Source: Rhodamnia argentea (lineage: Eukaryota; Streptophyta; Magnoliopsida; Myrtales; Myrtaceae). From it: a stretch of 64,000 nt of DNA. The stretch is from NCBI RefSeq assembly GCF_020921035.1, contig NC_063151.1:620001-684000 (forward strand), read 5' to 3'. A model generated the notes under the pieces. That model saw only the letters and a list, made by a program, of their open reading frames with translations. It did no database searches and had not been told where the DNA came from. The position numbers were made by a program, and so were the translations under genes. Positions 1 through 11,900 of this stretch are shown piece by piece (position 1 is the stretch's first letter; each line of letters opens with the position of its first letter).

Positions 1-1255
1 GGAGAAATTGATTAATGAGGAGATATATTATGCTATAAATTTCTACATATTATTTCCGACGAGAATTCTCATTGACGACAACGTTTAGTGGAGAAAGGGT
101 CGTCTTGACCACCCAATCAACCCTTGACATTTGTCCTTCTAGAGCCAACCGGTTCATGTATCACGGATCCACCTAATTGCTCGACGGGTTGATCTTGAAG
201 TTGACAAGACATTGCTTTGCTGTTACCTCAAGCCACGCAACAGCACCATAACCATCTGAAAGTATTGGACATGCATTGGTCGTTAAAACGGTGCGGATGC
301 CATTTGTCACTACCTTATATCCGTGGACCGCCAACTGTCCAATTTAATCCGAACGCATAGCGAAATGAGATCCAGATACTTTGTCTCTCACACTTTTTCT
401 CTCTTTAAGAGGACACCCACCCTTCTCGACCTTACGCTCATATTCAATCTCTTCTCTAAATCTCCCTCACTTCCAATGTTAGTAAAATTGCTGAAAAGGC
501 TTGTGCTTCCCGGTTCTAACTGCGACGCAACAAAATCAATATAATTTTAGACTTGCACAACGCGTGGCCATCTTGCTAATGTTGTGTAAACATGTCATAG
601 TACAAAGATTTTTTCGGACATCTTTCTCGGAAGGACTTCTCAACAAAAACAAGAGAGAAGAAACTATCTTCCTTGGACTCCTAAGTCATAGTTGTTATGC
701 ACCCAATAGATTCGTCAAACGGGGTGAGTCGAGTTGGGTCATAAATAGTCCGATCAAAATAAACCAATTTCACATGTTTGTAGCCCATTTTTATTGAAAT
801 ACAAAGCTAGTGACCCAAATCCGACTTGACTCGACCCATGCCTAACTCATACTCGACTTGATTCATATTTTCTTAAACACTTTCATATTTAATTTAACTA
901 AAGAAAACTCATACTTGAATTGAAGTGAGAATGTGGAGTGAGTGTTGCAAGATCGAGCGAGGGCGAGAGAAAATGAAGAGGGAGTCATAGATGTGGATTG
1001 GGTCTAAGGAAGTTGTAAACTCATTTATGACCCATTCTACACTCCTAATATTTGAACCCCTTTATGACGCATTTATTGAATATGGCTAACCTATATAATA
1101 ACTTGACCCATCATATATGGGTTAAGAAATGGGTTTATAATCCATTTTGACAGGTCGAGCACCTTGTGGTAAATTACTCTAGCTTTGCCACTAGGATTTC
1201 ACATAAAACTTTCCATACAAAGGATCTTTATTAACATTTTGTAACTTTTATAATG

Positions 1256-1965
1256 AGAAAATTCCAAATAAGGGCCTGGAGTGCTATCATTTTCTCAAAT
1301 AAAAGCTTGAAACGGACCTTGTTTCAAATAATGGCCGAAGTGTTATCGGTTTCTCAAATAATGATGTGAAGTGGATATTATTTCAAATAAGGATGTGAAA
1401 TGGCCCTATTAGTATAAAAAATGGGTTTGCCCTCATCGGCTGGTCATGACATTTTCATCATTTACTTTTTTTCTTTATTTTTTTCCTTTTTCTATTTTTA
1501 AAAAAATAAAAGGAACTCAATTTTTTTTTTTAAAAGATATAGTTGACTTTGCTAGTGCCTTCAACGATCCTTGCTCGAACCTAGGCAAGGGTTGCGGCCC
1601 TCTCCCATGCCCTCGCATCTAGTGAGTGGGTTCTTGGCCCTCACTAAGGTGCTGGTGATGCCCCATCGGCGGTGTGGCGCACGGCTACAGGCGGGAGGGC
1701 GATCCTCACGCCTATATTTCTTGTTTCTTTTTAACTTTTAATTTGTTTAATTTTAATTTAATTTAACTAAAAATTAGGTTAAAATTATCTTTTGATGAAA
1801 GTGCCCTTGATCAACCAAAATATTTAGTTTGTTGGTCGGCCGGTGAGGTGACACCTTTATTTGAAACAACCATGATCATTTCTAGTCCTTATTTAAAACA
1901 AGTTCAACTTCATGCTGTTATTTGAGAAAATGAGTTCACGTCGGGCCCACATTTAAAATTTTTCC
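1256..1965. mobile_element. non-autonomous TIR-like element, AAATAAGGGC family
   Basis: The left end reads AAAATTCCAAATAAGGGCC and the right end is its approximate inverted complement (GGGCCCACATTTAAAATTTTT). The sub-terminal phrase about tttgagaaaatgag recurs inverted on the other side. The middle has a GC-rich block (about 1560-1705). No coding capacity is visible. A second copy with the same ends lies at 15217-15707. Class assignment (MITE or Mutator-like) is inference; no clear target duplication was found. Confidence 0.55.
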
Positions 1966-2404
1966 TTTTATTCGCATCATTGTTCACGATGTTTTCTTCC
2001 TTCTTCGGCTTATAATCTCAAATTATGAATTTAGCATCGAAATAGGATAATATCAAGCTAGTATGTCTTAACATACTCTCGTTAGGTAGGACAACCATAA
2101 TAGGACGCATGTCATCCTTGCTTGTGAAAACAAGTTATCCTTTTAAAGGATATCAGATAAAGAAGAATTGCAATCCTGTCTACAAAATTTATGGCAAGTC
2201 AATCTAACCTTACCCGCCAAATTACTATCAAAGTCCCACAAATTTTCATTTTTATCTCATTCATTTGCGTGAGCATCTGGAAGATAAGTGTATGCCTAAT
2301 TCTAGATTAAGTATTGTGTTTATCGTGTACGACTCATTTGATGGGACTCGACTAGTCGTCCATTCATTGAAGCTATGATTTGCGGGAGAACATGCACGCT
2401 CTTC

Positions 2405-2725
2405 GGGAAAAGTACCCAAAAAGTCATAAACCTATTACATCGGTATCAATTCAATCATAAATAGTTTAATTAGATCAATTTAGTCATGCATATTTTCATA
2501 TGGGTACCAATTGAGTCCATTTGGTCAATTTTGTCTACTTTAGCGTCATCCATGCCACGTAGGATAGTAGGCATTCATGTCACCGATTTCCGATTAAAAT
2601 TGACCGAACGAATCCAATTCGAACAAATGCAAGAAAAGTTTAGGACTAAATTGGTTTAATTGAAAGGTTTAAGACTGAACTGCTACAAATACAATATGTC
2701 TAGGACTTTTTTGGCACTTTTTCCC
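2405..2725. mobile_element. short TIR element, AAAGTC-ended family
   Basis: It begins GGGAAAAGTACCCAAAAAGT and ends with the near inverted complement ACTTTTTTGGCACTTTTTCCC; both arms carry the words 'tcaattcaatcataaa' / 'aagactgaactg' seen in other copies. It is 321 bp, non-coding, and belongs to the same family as 38646-39316 and 43539-44167, but lacks their GC-rich core. Target duplication not identified. Confidence 0.6.
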
Positions 2726-4852
2726 TAGCTCGTGTAATTCAATGATAATAACAATAATAATCAAACATGGACGTGATAAAGCACACCTGAGAAGGTTCAA
2801 CAGTTATGTGTGTTCTTATGTCTATGTCGATGACATGACATATTGACCCAACAAGGAAACTAGGACGCTCTTCATACATCACACTTCACTATATGGAATG
2901 ACACTAGGACGTTCTTCAGCTTGTTCAGAAAAAATTGGCGGAACATAAGCTAAGTTGCCAAATCTAAGGTATCTTGTCTAATGTTATCAGTTGCGGGATG
3001 GTTTGGCTTCCTCGCTTTTCTGCGTGCACGAGCACACGGTTCTGTAAATAGACTCCCAATCAAGAGTAACCAATTGCTTTCCTTTGACCTTTTACCATAC
3101 AGAACGAACGAGATTATAGAGATTTACGGGCCATCACTTGAGGAAACTGCGATAACTTGCCTCAGCCCTAGCCATTCGGCAACTCCAGAACCGTCCGCTC
3201 GTGAGAGTCTCCATCAAAGTAGCTCTCTTTCAGGAGATAATATTGATATTAGGACGGAGCAAAGCAAGTTACGACACATCAATGGATGGAAGCTCAAAGG
3301 GACGAAGCAAAGGAAAAGGTTAAATATGGCTTTCGAGGGCAAAAGGGCGCGGCAGGTTGGACATCGTCCGGTCTGTCCAGTTTTAGACCTCCTTACCTTA
3401 AATTCCCCATCCCATTCCGCGACCGGCCGGTTGTAGTGATAACCCCCATTCATGCCCACATTATTGCTGCGAGACACATGTCTCGTGGGTGGTGCTCGTT
3501 GAAAGCTGCCACCCGAGCTTTCGCGGGGAAGACTTCAGCCGTGCATGGTTGCGGAAATGCCCGTCACATGGACCGCCATGATCACATCGCATTTTTGTCA
3601 GGATTCTTTCTCTATCGTTGGTTTGATTAGGGATGCTTTGTTTCTTGTTTTGGGTCCATGACAAAGGCCCGTTAGATTCTAGGACAAGACAGATGACGGG
3701 ATATATCTTTTCATTGGGAATCGTACACTGACTTTCGAAAAAATAATACAAGTAAACAATCTATATCCATATCGATAGGTTATAATTAGAAAAAGAATAC
3801 ATCTGAAAATTATTATCGAAATTCGCCTAAACTAGACTATGCCTATTTCTAATTTTTTATTTTACTTTTTGTTTTTGTTCTTTTACTTTTTCTCCCACGC
3901 GAGTCCGGCGAGGACCGCGACTCTCGCTAGTGACCAGCGAAGGCCATGAAACCCTTGCCAGATTTGGGGAGGGCCTCCAGCCCTTGCTTGTGGTGGCTGA
4001 GGGTTGGTTGGCAACCCTCGCCTTTGAAAAAAAGAAGAAGGGAAAATAACAAAAGGAAAAGGAAAAAAAAATAATAAAAATTCTAGTTTTATTATTTTTA
4101 TTTTAACAAAATTATAAAATTTTCCACAATGTTTTAATAATATAAATTTTCTAATAACTTATAATTTTTGCTAAATTGGATTAAATGTGAAATTTTTTTT
4201 GTAATATGGGTCGGGTATGGATAAAACAACTTGTATTACAATAAATGGGTCATGAACAGGTTAATGGATCAATTTAGATCGGCTCATTTATGACCCGACC
4301 TGATCCATCCGTTTAACAGGTCTAGACTCCCCGTAGAGACACTTTGCAGATCCACTAAACTTGTAAGAAAGTAGGAGTACAATGATAATCATCTCTTAAG
4401 ATAATGGCACAAAGAGATTGGGAATACTCATAAATGTTTTCTCTCTTTTGCTATCCTCTATTTACTTGTCTTGGCTACTATCTCTAATTGTTGGTCTATG
4501 AGATGTAACTTTTAATCTAAAAGCGACAAGAAGAGAAAATACACAAAATCTCTAAAAGTAGTTGGCTTCACCCGCCAATACTTTCAGGCTTTCGCTCCTT
4601 GAAATTTCCCAGAAATTCAAAGAGAGATGATTTGCACGAATTGTCCTCATTGAAACTTCATTTGGATAGGCAATTCAGGCCATGATACAACGCAAGATCC
4701 CAAAAACTGGCAGAGATCGTACCTCTATAATATAATACCTAATTGAGCTGTGCGTAATAGCTTTTCATGCAAGTTTATTCGATGGAATTCACAAAAAGAC
4801 ATCACAGTTTCTTATTTCATACCATACACCTTCTTGAAAAAAAAAAAAAAAA

Positions 4853-5778
4853 GGGCGGCGCTATTTCTACTCTCATTTTAGCTAAAACACTTCTTTTTGC
4901 TAATTAACTTACTAAAATACCATCCTTTTTATTTAATTAAATGTTTTTTTTATCATGCTAATCCACAAATCTATCTTTATTTTTAGTCGATCTTCATAAA
5001 AATGGAAAAGTAAAATTGATCACAAATGAAAAAGATTAATTTGTTAAAAGCATAATAAAATGTCGAACATATTTGTACTTGGATATGTATTAACAAAGGA
5101 TAAACACATAAAGGAAAAAAAAAAATGAAATTTCGCGCTGTTCAACTCTTGATACAAAAAGAGAAATTAATATGAATTGTAAATTCAATCTCATAGCAAG
5201 TGGATCCATTTACGCAAGTTTGAAAGTGCAAAATGTGAATAGATTTTAAACCCCATCTTGCAATTCATATTAAAATGTGAAAAGCTAAAAAAAAAAAGCA
5301 CAAATAAGCGATTTGTAACTTTAGAAATCTACAAGTCTATTTGAAAATTATCCAAAAGATCAAAATCTATTTGATAGTTATATTGGATTTTAAATTTCAA
5401 CTTTACAATAAATTCCCTCAAATTATTTCATAAAAAACCGACAGTTAATTGTGTGTTCATAAGGTGTTATAACTAGAAATTTTTAATATTTTATATAGCT
5501 TTTCTAATTAAAATCTCATAAAATTAAGAATAACGAACTTCTCTTGAAAAGTGATAACATGATGTATTATAGAATGATTTTTTATTAGGTGTAATTTGAC
5601 ATTTATATTGTGAATTTGATATTTAAAAGGGAAAAGAGAAATAAAGACAGTTATGTTAGTTAAATTGATAAAAAAAAAGAAATAATAACTTGAAGAAGGA
5701 AGATAGAGAGTGGTATTTCGGTCTATCGATTGAAAAATGAGTGCCTTAGTTAAAATGAGAATAGAAAGAGCGCCGTTA
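4853..5778. mobile_element. AT-rich element with long terminal inverted repeats
   Basis: The left arm starts CGGCGCTATTTCTACTCTCA and the right arm, read on the minus strand, starts CGGCGCTCTTTCTATTCTCA. Over the first 36 bases the arms agree at 31. The interior (about 830 bp) is very AT-rich and has no open frame of note. A long-TIR, non-coding element of this size fits a Mutator-like or other non-autonomous DNA transposon; family is not determined. It ends about 570 bp before the JINGUBANG-like start codon. Confidence 0.6.
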
Positions 5779-6311
5779 AAAAAAAAAAAAAGGTAAAATA
5801 TTTTTTACGAGCAAATAAAAAAAAAACTCAAGATATTGAATCAGTGCGTGTGGAAAGGGCAAAAGAAAGGTAAAGGAGGAGTCGAGGGGATGCAAGAAAT
5901 AAACATTTGCCGAGAATAGGGAGAGTGGACATCAACTGTCCAATGCCCTCCAAACGTAACCGCCCCCAGCGAATAAAACTAACCGACAACGTTGTTATCG
6001 GTGTCAGACCCCGCATTGTCAGGACCCGTAAACCGTTCACCAACCGCCACTCTCGTCCCCACACGTGTCGCCCCCTTCCCAATCTCAGCCGTCCGTTCCA
6101 CCCCTCCTATTTACATCCTCCCTCCCGCCCTTTACTATGATTTCATGATCTTCTCTCTCTCGGAGAAACCCCCGCCTCCATTTTCCTCCTCATCCTCTTC
6201 ACTCCGTTACCTGTCATTCTTCATCGACCTTCAATCTTTTTCTTTAAAACTCTTGCCGTCTTTCGTGCCGATTTTCGCCCTCGGGTTTGCGCCGTTCCAT
6301 GCCCCTTATGT

Positions 6312-6337
6312 GAGAGAGAGAGAGAGAGAGAGAGAGA
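6312..6337 (+). repeat. (GA)13 microsatellite in WD40 gene leader
   Basis: Thirteen GA units lie 14 bases before the chosen ATG of the WD40 gene. GA tracts just upstream of start codons are common in plant 5' leaders. Here the tract is also open in the coding frame (Arg-Glu repeats), so its length could matter if an upstream start were used. Confidence 0.9.
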
Positions 6338-6351
6338 TAAAAGAGTCATAT

Positions 6352-7779
6352 ATGGCGAAAGACGAGAGAGGAGGTGGCACCATGTTCATGGAGAGCAACA
6401 CCATTCCGAGGCCCAAGTTCAACATGATGCATTCCGACCCCAACATGTCGGCGATCCCAATCCCCGACGATGACTTTCCGCACCGCCACAGCAGTGTTTC
6501 CCCTGCGAGCCCCACCTTCTACGACCACAGCCGGATGAGCGGCGAGGGGTCCCCGATGATGATGTCCCCCTGGAACCAGTCCTCTCCCTTCAACAAATCT
6601 GGGTGGTCCACCGCCTCTGCAAACTACGAAGAGAACGTCCCCCAGAACAGCCTCATCGGGTCGCTTGTCCGCGAGGAGGGGCACATTTACTCTCTCGCCG
6701 CCTCAGGCGAACTCCTGTACACCGGGTCTGACAGCAAGAATATCCGCGTATGGAAGAACTTGAAGGAATTCTCCGCATTCAAGTCCAGCAGTGGGCTGGT
6801 CAAGGCCATCATCGTCGCCAATGGCAAGATCTTCACCGGCCACCAGGACGGTAAGATCCGTGTCTGGAAGATCTCCCCCAGGAACCCGAGCCAACACAAA
6901 AGAGCCGGCACGTTGCCAACTCTGAAGGATATTTTCAAGAGCTCCATCAATCCAAGCAATTACATTGAGGTGAGAAAACGCCGGAGCGCACTCTGGATAA
7001 AGCATTCCGACGCGGTCTCATGCCTTAGCCTGAACGAGGAACAGGGTTTGCTTTACTCTGCTTCATGGGACCGAACCATAAAGGTGTGGCGGATCTCGGA
7101 CTCCAAGTGCCTCGAGTCGATCAGTGCCCATGATGATGCCGTAAATGCTGTCGTCGCCGGTGTAGATGACCTGGTCCTCAGTGGATCTGCAGACGGGACC
7201 GTGAAGGTGTGGAAGAGGGAGATGATCGGAAAAACCACCAAGCACACGCTTGCCGAGTCGTTGCTGAAGCAGGAGTGCGCGGTCACGTCGTTGGCCATGA
7301 ATCGGGCTTGTTCCGCCGTGTACGGTGGGTCCTCTGATGGGCTGGTCAACTTCTGGGAGCGCGGGAAGCAGTTCACACATGGCGGGGTCCTAAAGGGGCA
7401 CAAGCTCGCGATCCTCTGCCTCGCATCTGCAGGGAACCTGTTGTTCAGCGGGTCTGCTGACAAGACCATATGCGTGTGGAGGAGGGACGGGATGATCCAC
7501 ACATGCCTGTCGGTGTTGACTGGGCACACCGGACCTGTCAAGTGCTTGGCCACAGAGGAAGACCCGGAGTCTGCCAGGAAGGGCGATCAGCGGTGGATAG
7601 TGTACAGCGGGAGCCTCGACAAGTCGGTCAAGGTGTGGAGCGTGTCCGAGATGGCACCTGATCTTAATCAGATGGCCATGATGCAGCAGCAGCAGCAGGT
7701 GACTTATGATGCGGACTCGGTACCGTCGGATGGAAGCTTCTCTTCCGCTGGCCGGAACAGCCAAAACCGAAGGTACTGA
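6352..7779 (+). CDS. JGB: JINGUBANG-like WD40-repeat protein
   Basis: A single-exon frame of 475 codons. After a Ser/Pro/Met-rich N-terminus (about residues 1-100) come about seven WD40 repeats (about 105-440). They are recognisable from [67 protein letters not shown] and [11 protein letters not shown] blades. A Gln-rich tail follows (QQQQQ near 443). This order and the intronless structure match plant JINGUBANG proteins, which in Arabidopsis restrain pollen germination in dry conditions and affect jasmonate synthesis with the transcription factor TCP4. I chose the ATG at 6352 because the preceding in-frame stretch is a (GA)n leader without family similarity; Met11 at 6382 is an alternative. 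The frame stays open back to 5992. The coding part is clearly more GC-rich than its flanks. Convergent with the kinase gene downstream. Confidence 0.88.
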   Translation: MAKDERGGGTMFMESNTIPRPKFNMMHSDPNMSAIPIPDDDFPHRHSSVSPASPTFYDHSRMSGEGSPMMMSPWNQSSPFNKSGWSTASANYEENVPQNSLIGSLVREEGHIYSLAASGELLYTGSDSKNIRVWKNLKEFSAFKSSSGLVKAIIVANGKIFTGHQDGKIRVWKISPRNPSQHKRAGTLPTLKDIFKSSINPSNYIEVRKRRSALWIKHSDAVSCLSLNEEQGLLYSASWDRTIKVWRISDSKCLESISAHDDAVNAVVAGVDDLVLSGSADGTVKVWKREMIGKTTKHTLAESLLKQECAVTSLAMNRACSAVYGGSSDGLVNFWERGKQFTHGGVLKGHKLAILCLASAGNLLFSGSADKTICVWRRDGMIHTCLSVLTGHTGPVKCLATEEDPESARKGDQRWIVYSGSLDKSVKVWSVSEMAPDLNQMAMMQQQQQVTYDADSVPSDGSFSSAGRNSQNRRY

Positions 7780-8979
7780 CCCCATCGGGGCCGGCCCTCG
7801 GATCCTGGAGAATGTCCCAAAAAGGGATTGTGATGACACCTACCTGCTGACCTATGGAAATAATTGTAGTTGGATGTGACGAGTGGGAGTTTCTACATGC
7901 TTGAGAAGGTAGAGTCTGTGAGCGTTTGCCTACCACGAGAAAGGGAAGTGGAGAACGGAGAATTCAATCCCCCTTTTTTTTAAGCCTTTGTAAGACTTTT
8001 GTTGTGAACCCACGAGGAATGATTATTAACGAACTACTATTGTTGATTTTCCGTTTTCCTTCAGAAAGTAATTATTGCAGCAAGAATTTTGAGGTTTCTC
8101 ATTCAGTAAGGTTAGCCTAGGTAGCAGCAGTTGTTCAAGCAGAAGTTCCACATTCGAGGTATTCTATGCCATTTTGTCCCTGGTTCTTTGTCCGCTAATT
8201 AAAATAGAATGCATTATTTCGGTCAGAGAAGAAGGGTTAGTCAAGTTTCTATATATCACCAATCTGGATGCAGAGAAACAAAGGACTCAAAATCAGAGTA
8301 GCTTCAGCCTCTAGGAGATGAGCATTGATAAGAGTTGAAACAGAAATGGTAAAAATCTGCCGTGAATTTTTTAACATAAGTGGACAAACCAGAGAGTTAC
8401 AATAAGTTTTGATCATTTGTCATCCAGGGCATGATCCACGCCTGAGGGTATTACGATTCCAGGAGACGGTAAATAACGTGAACCCTAAACGCCACCTTCA
8501 ATCGCTAGTTTGCCAAGGTAATCATATTGGCAGTTTTGCAATGGATCAGGAACAAATCAAAACATAAAGGACCAAAAAACCTTGGGAAGTAGGCAAACGA
8601 TGGCGAATCCCCCAAGGCAGTGAGAAGATGCGGTAGGGAAAGAATTGGATTTTTATACCTCGAAACGATGCTCTACATGAGTAGTTCCTGCAAAACTGAA
8701 AATCAGATTTACCCACTGTAGAAGTACAAAATGTGCTACATATACCTAACATCACAAAACTATTAAAAAAAAAACAAAACAAAAATCCTGAGGACTACAA
8801 TGCTGTGAAGCATGCTAAGCATTGAGCAACCATTAAATGGCTATAGAGATGAGGGTTCCCAAACATGCATGTACACCATGAGTGCCCTGGCAGCATACCA
8901 CAACAGCTAGAACAAGTTCTCTGTCGCTTCTCAAGAGCTAGATAAGCTGATGCAATCCTCTCAAATGCATATTTGGTTC
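7780..8979. other. 3' untranslated/intergenic region between convergent genes
   Basis: Tail-to-tail interval between the WD40 gene (+) and the kinase gene (-). I see no further gene. It should contain both 3' UTRs and poly(A) sites; the T-rich run near 7970-7982 and AT-rich stretches near 8000-8220 would suit the WD40 gene. Confidence 0.55.
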
Positions 8980-11900
8980 TCAGTGGGAATGTTTCCGTGA
9001 GTGGCTTCTCATAGTTTCACGATGCATGCGAGAGCACACCCCATTTAGGTGACCGCTCCTACTACCAGCTGCATTCAGATCGAATGCTAAGGGAACGAGG
9101 GACTGTCCTTCTAGTATTCTCACAACCTGCAATGCAATTGTAAGATAATGAAGAATTCTCTTGGATTCGAAATCATGGAGAAATAATTACATGAGTGCAT
9201 GTTGTGAAACAATGCTGCCTTTGATTGTGCATATTTTTTATAGGATGGAGTAATTCAATGCAACAGTGAAGTTTAAACCTTTGACATTGGAGGCCTTGAT
9301 TCAGGATCTGGATGAAGACATGATAAAGCAGCATGGCTCATTACTTGCAACTGATGGCCGAAATCTTGAGATTGGTTAGAGGCCAAGCAAGGGTCTATAA
9401 ATGAAGAACAGTTGGATTTGACTTCTTTCAATTCATGTGCAGCAAAGGGGACAAACAACTGAGAGAAAAAACTTTCTCCCTTGAATTGCAGCTCGATGAT
9501 TCTTCGCCCTGTCATCAGCTCTAAAAGTACCACTCCAAATGCATAGACATCAACCTTTTCCGAGATTTTTCCTCCATCAACAAACTCTGGTGCAAGATAT
9601 CTGAAATTAAAGGTATACATTTGACATGATCGAGTGTTCTGGATTTCAAATGATTCTCAGAATTCAAAATTTTTGAGTTGTCGCCACAATCAATACTATC
9701 AGTATACCCTACCAGAAGGCAACAACATGATATCAGCCTAAATGTATACAGCTGAAGAAAAAAAAAATTTGGGGGAAAAACAAGAGATTGCATGCACTGC
9801 ATGTGGCTAAAACAAACAAGATCAGCAAAATATACCCCGAAGTTCCAATGACTAGCTCCTCTGGGCCAATCTCATTTCCAGAATACCATCTAGCAAGTCC
9901 AAAATCAGCAACCTGAATTAAAGGGAAAAAAGGAAAACAGAGTATTATCAAAATATGCATTCTTCTACATCAAATTTATTTATTGCACTATCAGTCAGAA
10001 ATTTTCATAAATGGAAGCGAAAAGACTTCAGCAGAAGATCGAGACATTTCCGCATGGTTTTAAATGCTCATCAGTCATCACACATTCATGATTTCACAAG
10101 CCATATCATTGGTTAAAGCACGCAGGCACAGTATGCATCCCTGATGCATAAGAAGATGAATTATATCCTTTTGAGGGTACGTGTCATCCAGGAACATAAT
10201 CCATGATAATGTTAAAGGAGGTCTAACTTTGATTGTGAGATATCTGGATCTATGCAGTACCAGAGGTTCAAAATCGTGAGTCAGGAGGATATTCTTAGGT
10301 CGCATATCTCTGTGAACGATACAGCCAACTCTACAGTCCTCATGAAGATATCTTAAGCCTCTTGCAGCACCAATAGCAATTTTGAGTCGGGACTCCCAAT
10401 TTAGAGTGTTGCTTTCCCGTCCTGGCAATAACACATGATGTTGGACATTAAGAATGCAAAATTATGAGAAATGATGCGTAAACCATGACGTGTAACACTT
10501 AATGTAGGATTATACAAGGAAACCTGACTTATGAAATGAAATCAAACTTAAGCAAAAAAATTAGCACAGGAAGGCATACCATGCAAATGGAAGTCCAGGG
10601 ATCCATTGCACACATACTCATAGACTAGAAGTCTCTTGCTGCCCTCGGAGCAAAATCCAATCAACAGCACAACATTCCTATGTTGCGCGCAGCTCAACAA
10701 CCTCACCTCCCTACAAAAGTCAGCATCTCCTTGGGCTCCACCAAACTTCAACTGCTTCACCGCAACCACCTGTCCATTACTGAGAATCCCCCTGTGGACC
10801 AATCCAAAACCTCCTTCCGCCAGAAAATTCGGATCTGCAAATCCATCTGTTGCTTCCTCTAGTTCTGCATATGAGAACCTTCGTGGGGGTTTTCCAAAAG
10901 TTGGTGCCTTGTGTTGACATAGCGAGCATAGGGGAGGTGGCACCGAGGAAGTTCTGCCTAAAGAGACGACATCCCTTATGCTTGCATTGACAACTTGATC
11001 TGGTTGTTGGGCTTGCCTTTGCCCTAAGCTCGCAGTATTCATGTGACTCTGATTATGTCGAATAAACTTGCTAAACCATCTTCTGGAGATAATTTTATGT
11101 GTTTGTGTAGCTTTTTGATTGTTTCCAATGGGGAGATGCTTTACATCACGCATCTGATTTTGGGGAATCCAATAAACCTTACTGCTGTCAACTGATAGAG
11201 ATGATGGTAAGGTTTTTGAGAGAGTCACAACCTTTTCCCCATATGATTCAAGTACTGTAAAGGGGTATTTCAACTCATTCTTTGTCAAATATGGTGAATA
11301 ACATCCTTTCCTCCGTCCTTCAAAGAGTGGATTTCTTTCGTATAAGTGAAAAAAAGATCCTGCTGTGTCATAACTTGATGACAAACTTTCTCCGATAGTT
11401 CTTGTATGAGGGCTAAACAATTCAGGACTGCTGACTGGAGTAGAATGCTTCATCCTGTAGGCATTGAACTCTCCGCCATCCACGAATGGAGAAGAAGTTG
11501 CAGAATAGAAGGGGGTCTGGAGTTCATTTGAACAACCTAAATTCAATCTGAGAACTTTTGCTTGAGAACCCTTCATCACCACAATATTGCAGCGGACTTC
11601 CTCCAAGCAATGCGTCAATTCTTGCTTTAAGTTCCTGTATTTGGCAAAAGAGTTTATGACGACTGAATGTCCAACAATGCCTTTCCAGATATGGAAGGAA
11701 GAATTAAATTCACAGACTCAGGTTCTAAGTACTAAATACTAAGGTAACATGATGAGAAAACATCAAGGGAAGTTGAGTGGAACAATGATTGCAGGCTCCT
11801 GACAATTACCAAAGCAGATTTGGCCAAAAAAAGAATACCAAAGAAGAAACAAAACGTGAATGGATTGTCGATTTGCAATGTCCAACTGCTTTTCAATGCA

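Larger units (their letters stand above)
1..5991. other. gene-poor repeat-rich intergenic region
   Basis: I see no supportable gene here; the longest open frames (about 150 codons near 2981-3436) have no recognisable motif and are overlapped by open frames on the other strand. The region holds three TIR-type elements listed separately (1256-1965, 2405-2725, 4853-5778). It also has two stretches rich in GGGTC/GACCC words (about 720-1160 and 4200-4330) that look like worn copies of one repeat, and a GC-rich block with CCCTCGC-like words (about 3895-4025) resembling the core of the TIR family seen at 43539-44167. The final 200 bases before the WD40 gene are C/T-rich and probably hold its promoter and leader. 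Confidence 0.6.

Noticed and set aside
2981-3630. overlapping open frames of 87-151 codons on both strands
   Set aside because: Mutually overlapping in several frames, no recognisable domain, repeat-like surroundings.
6342-6390. start of the WD40 protein at Met11 (6382)
   Set aside because: The upstream ATG at 6352 is in frame, follows the leader directly and gives the MAKDERGGG start; kept as the alternative only.
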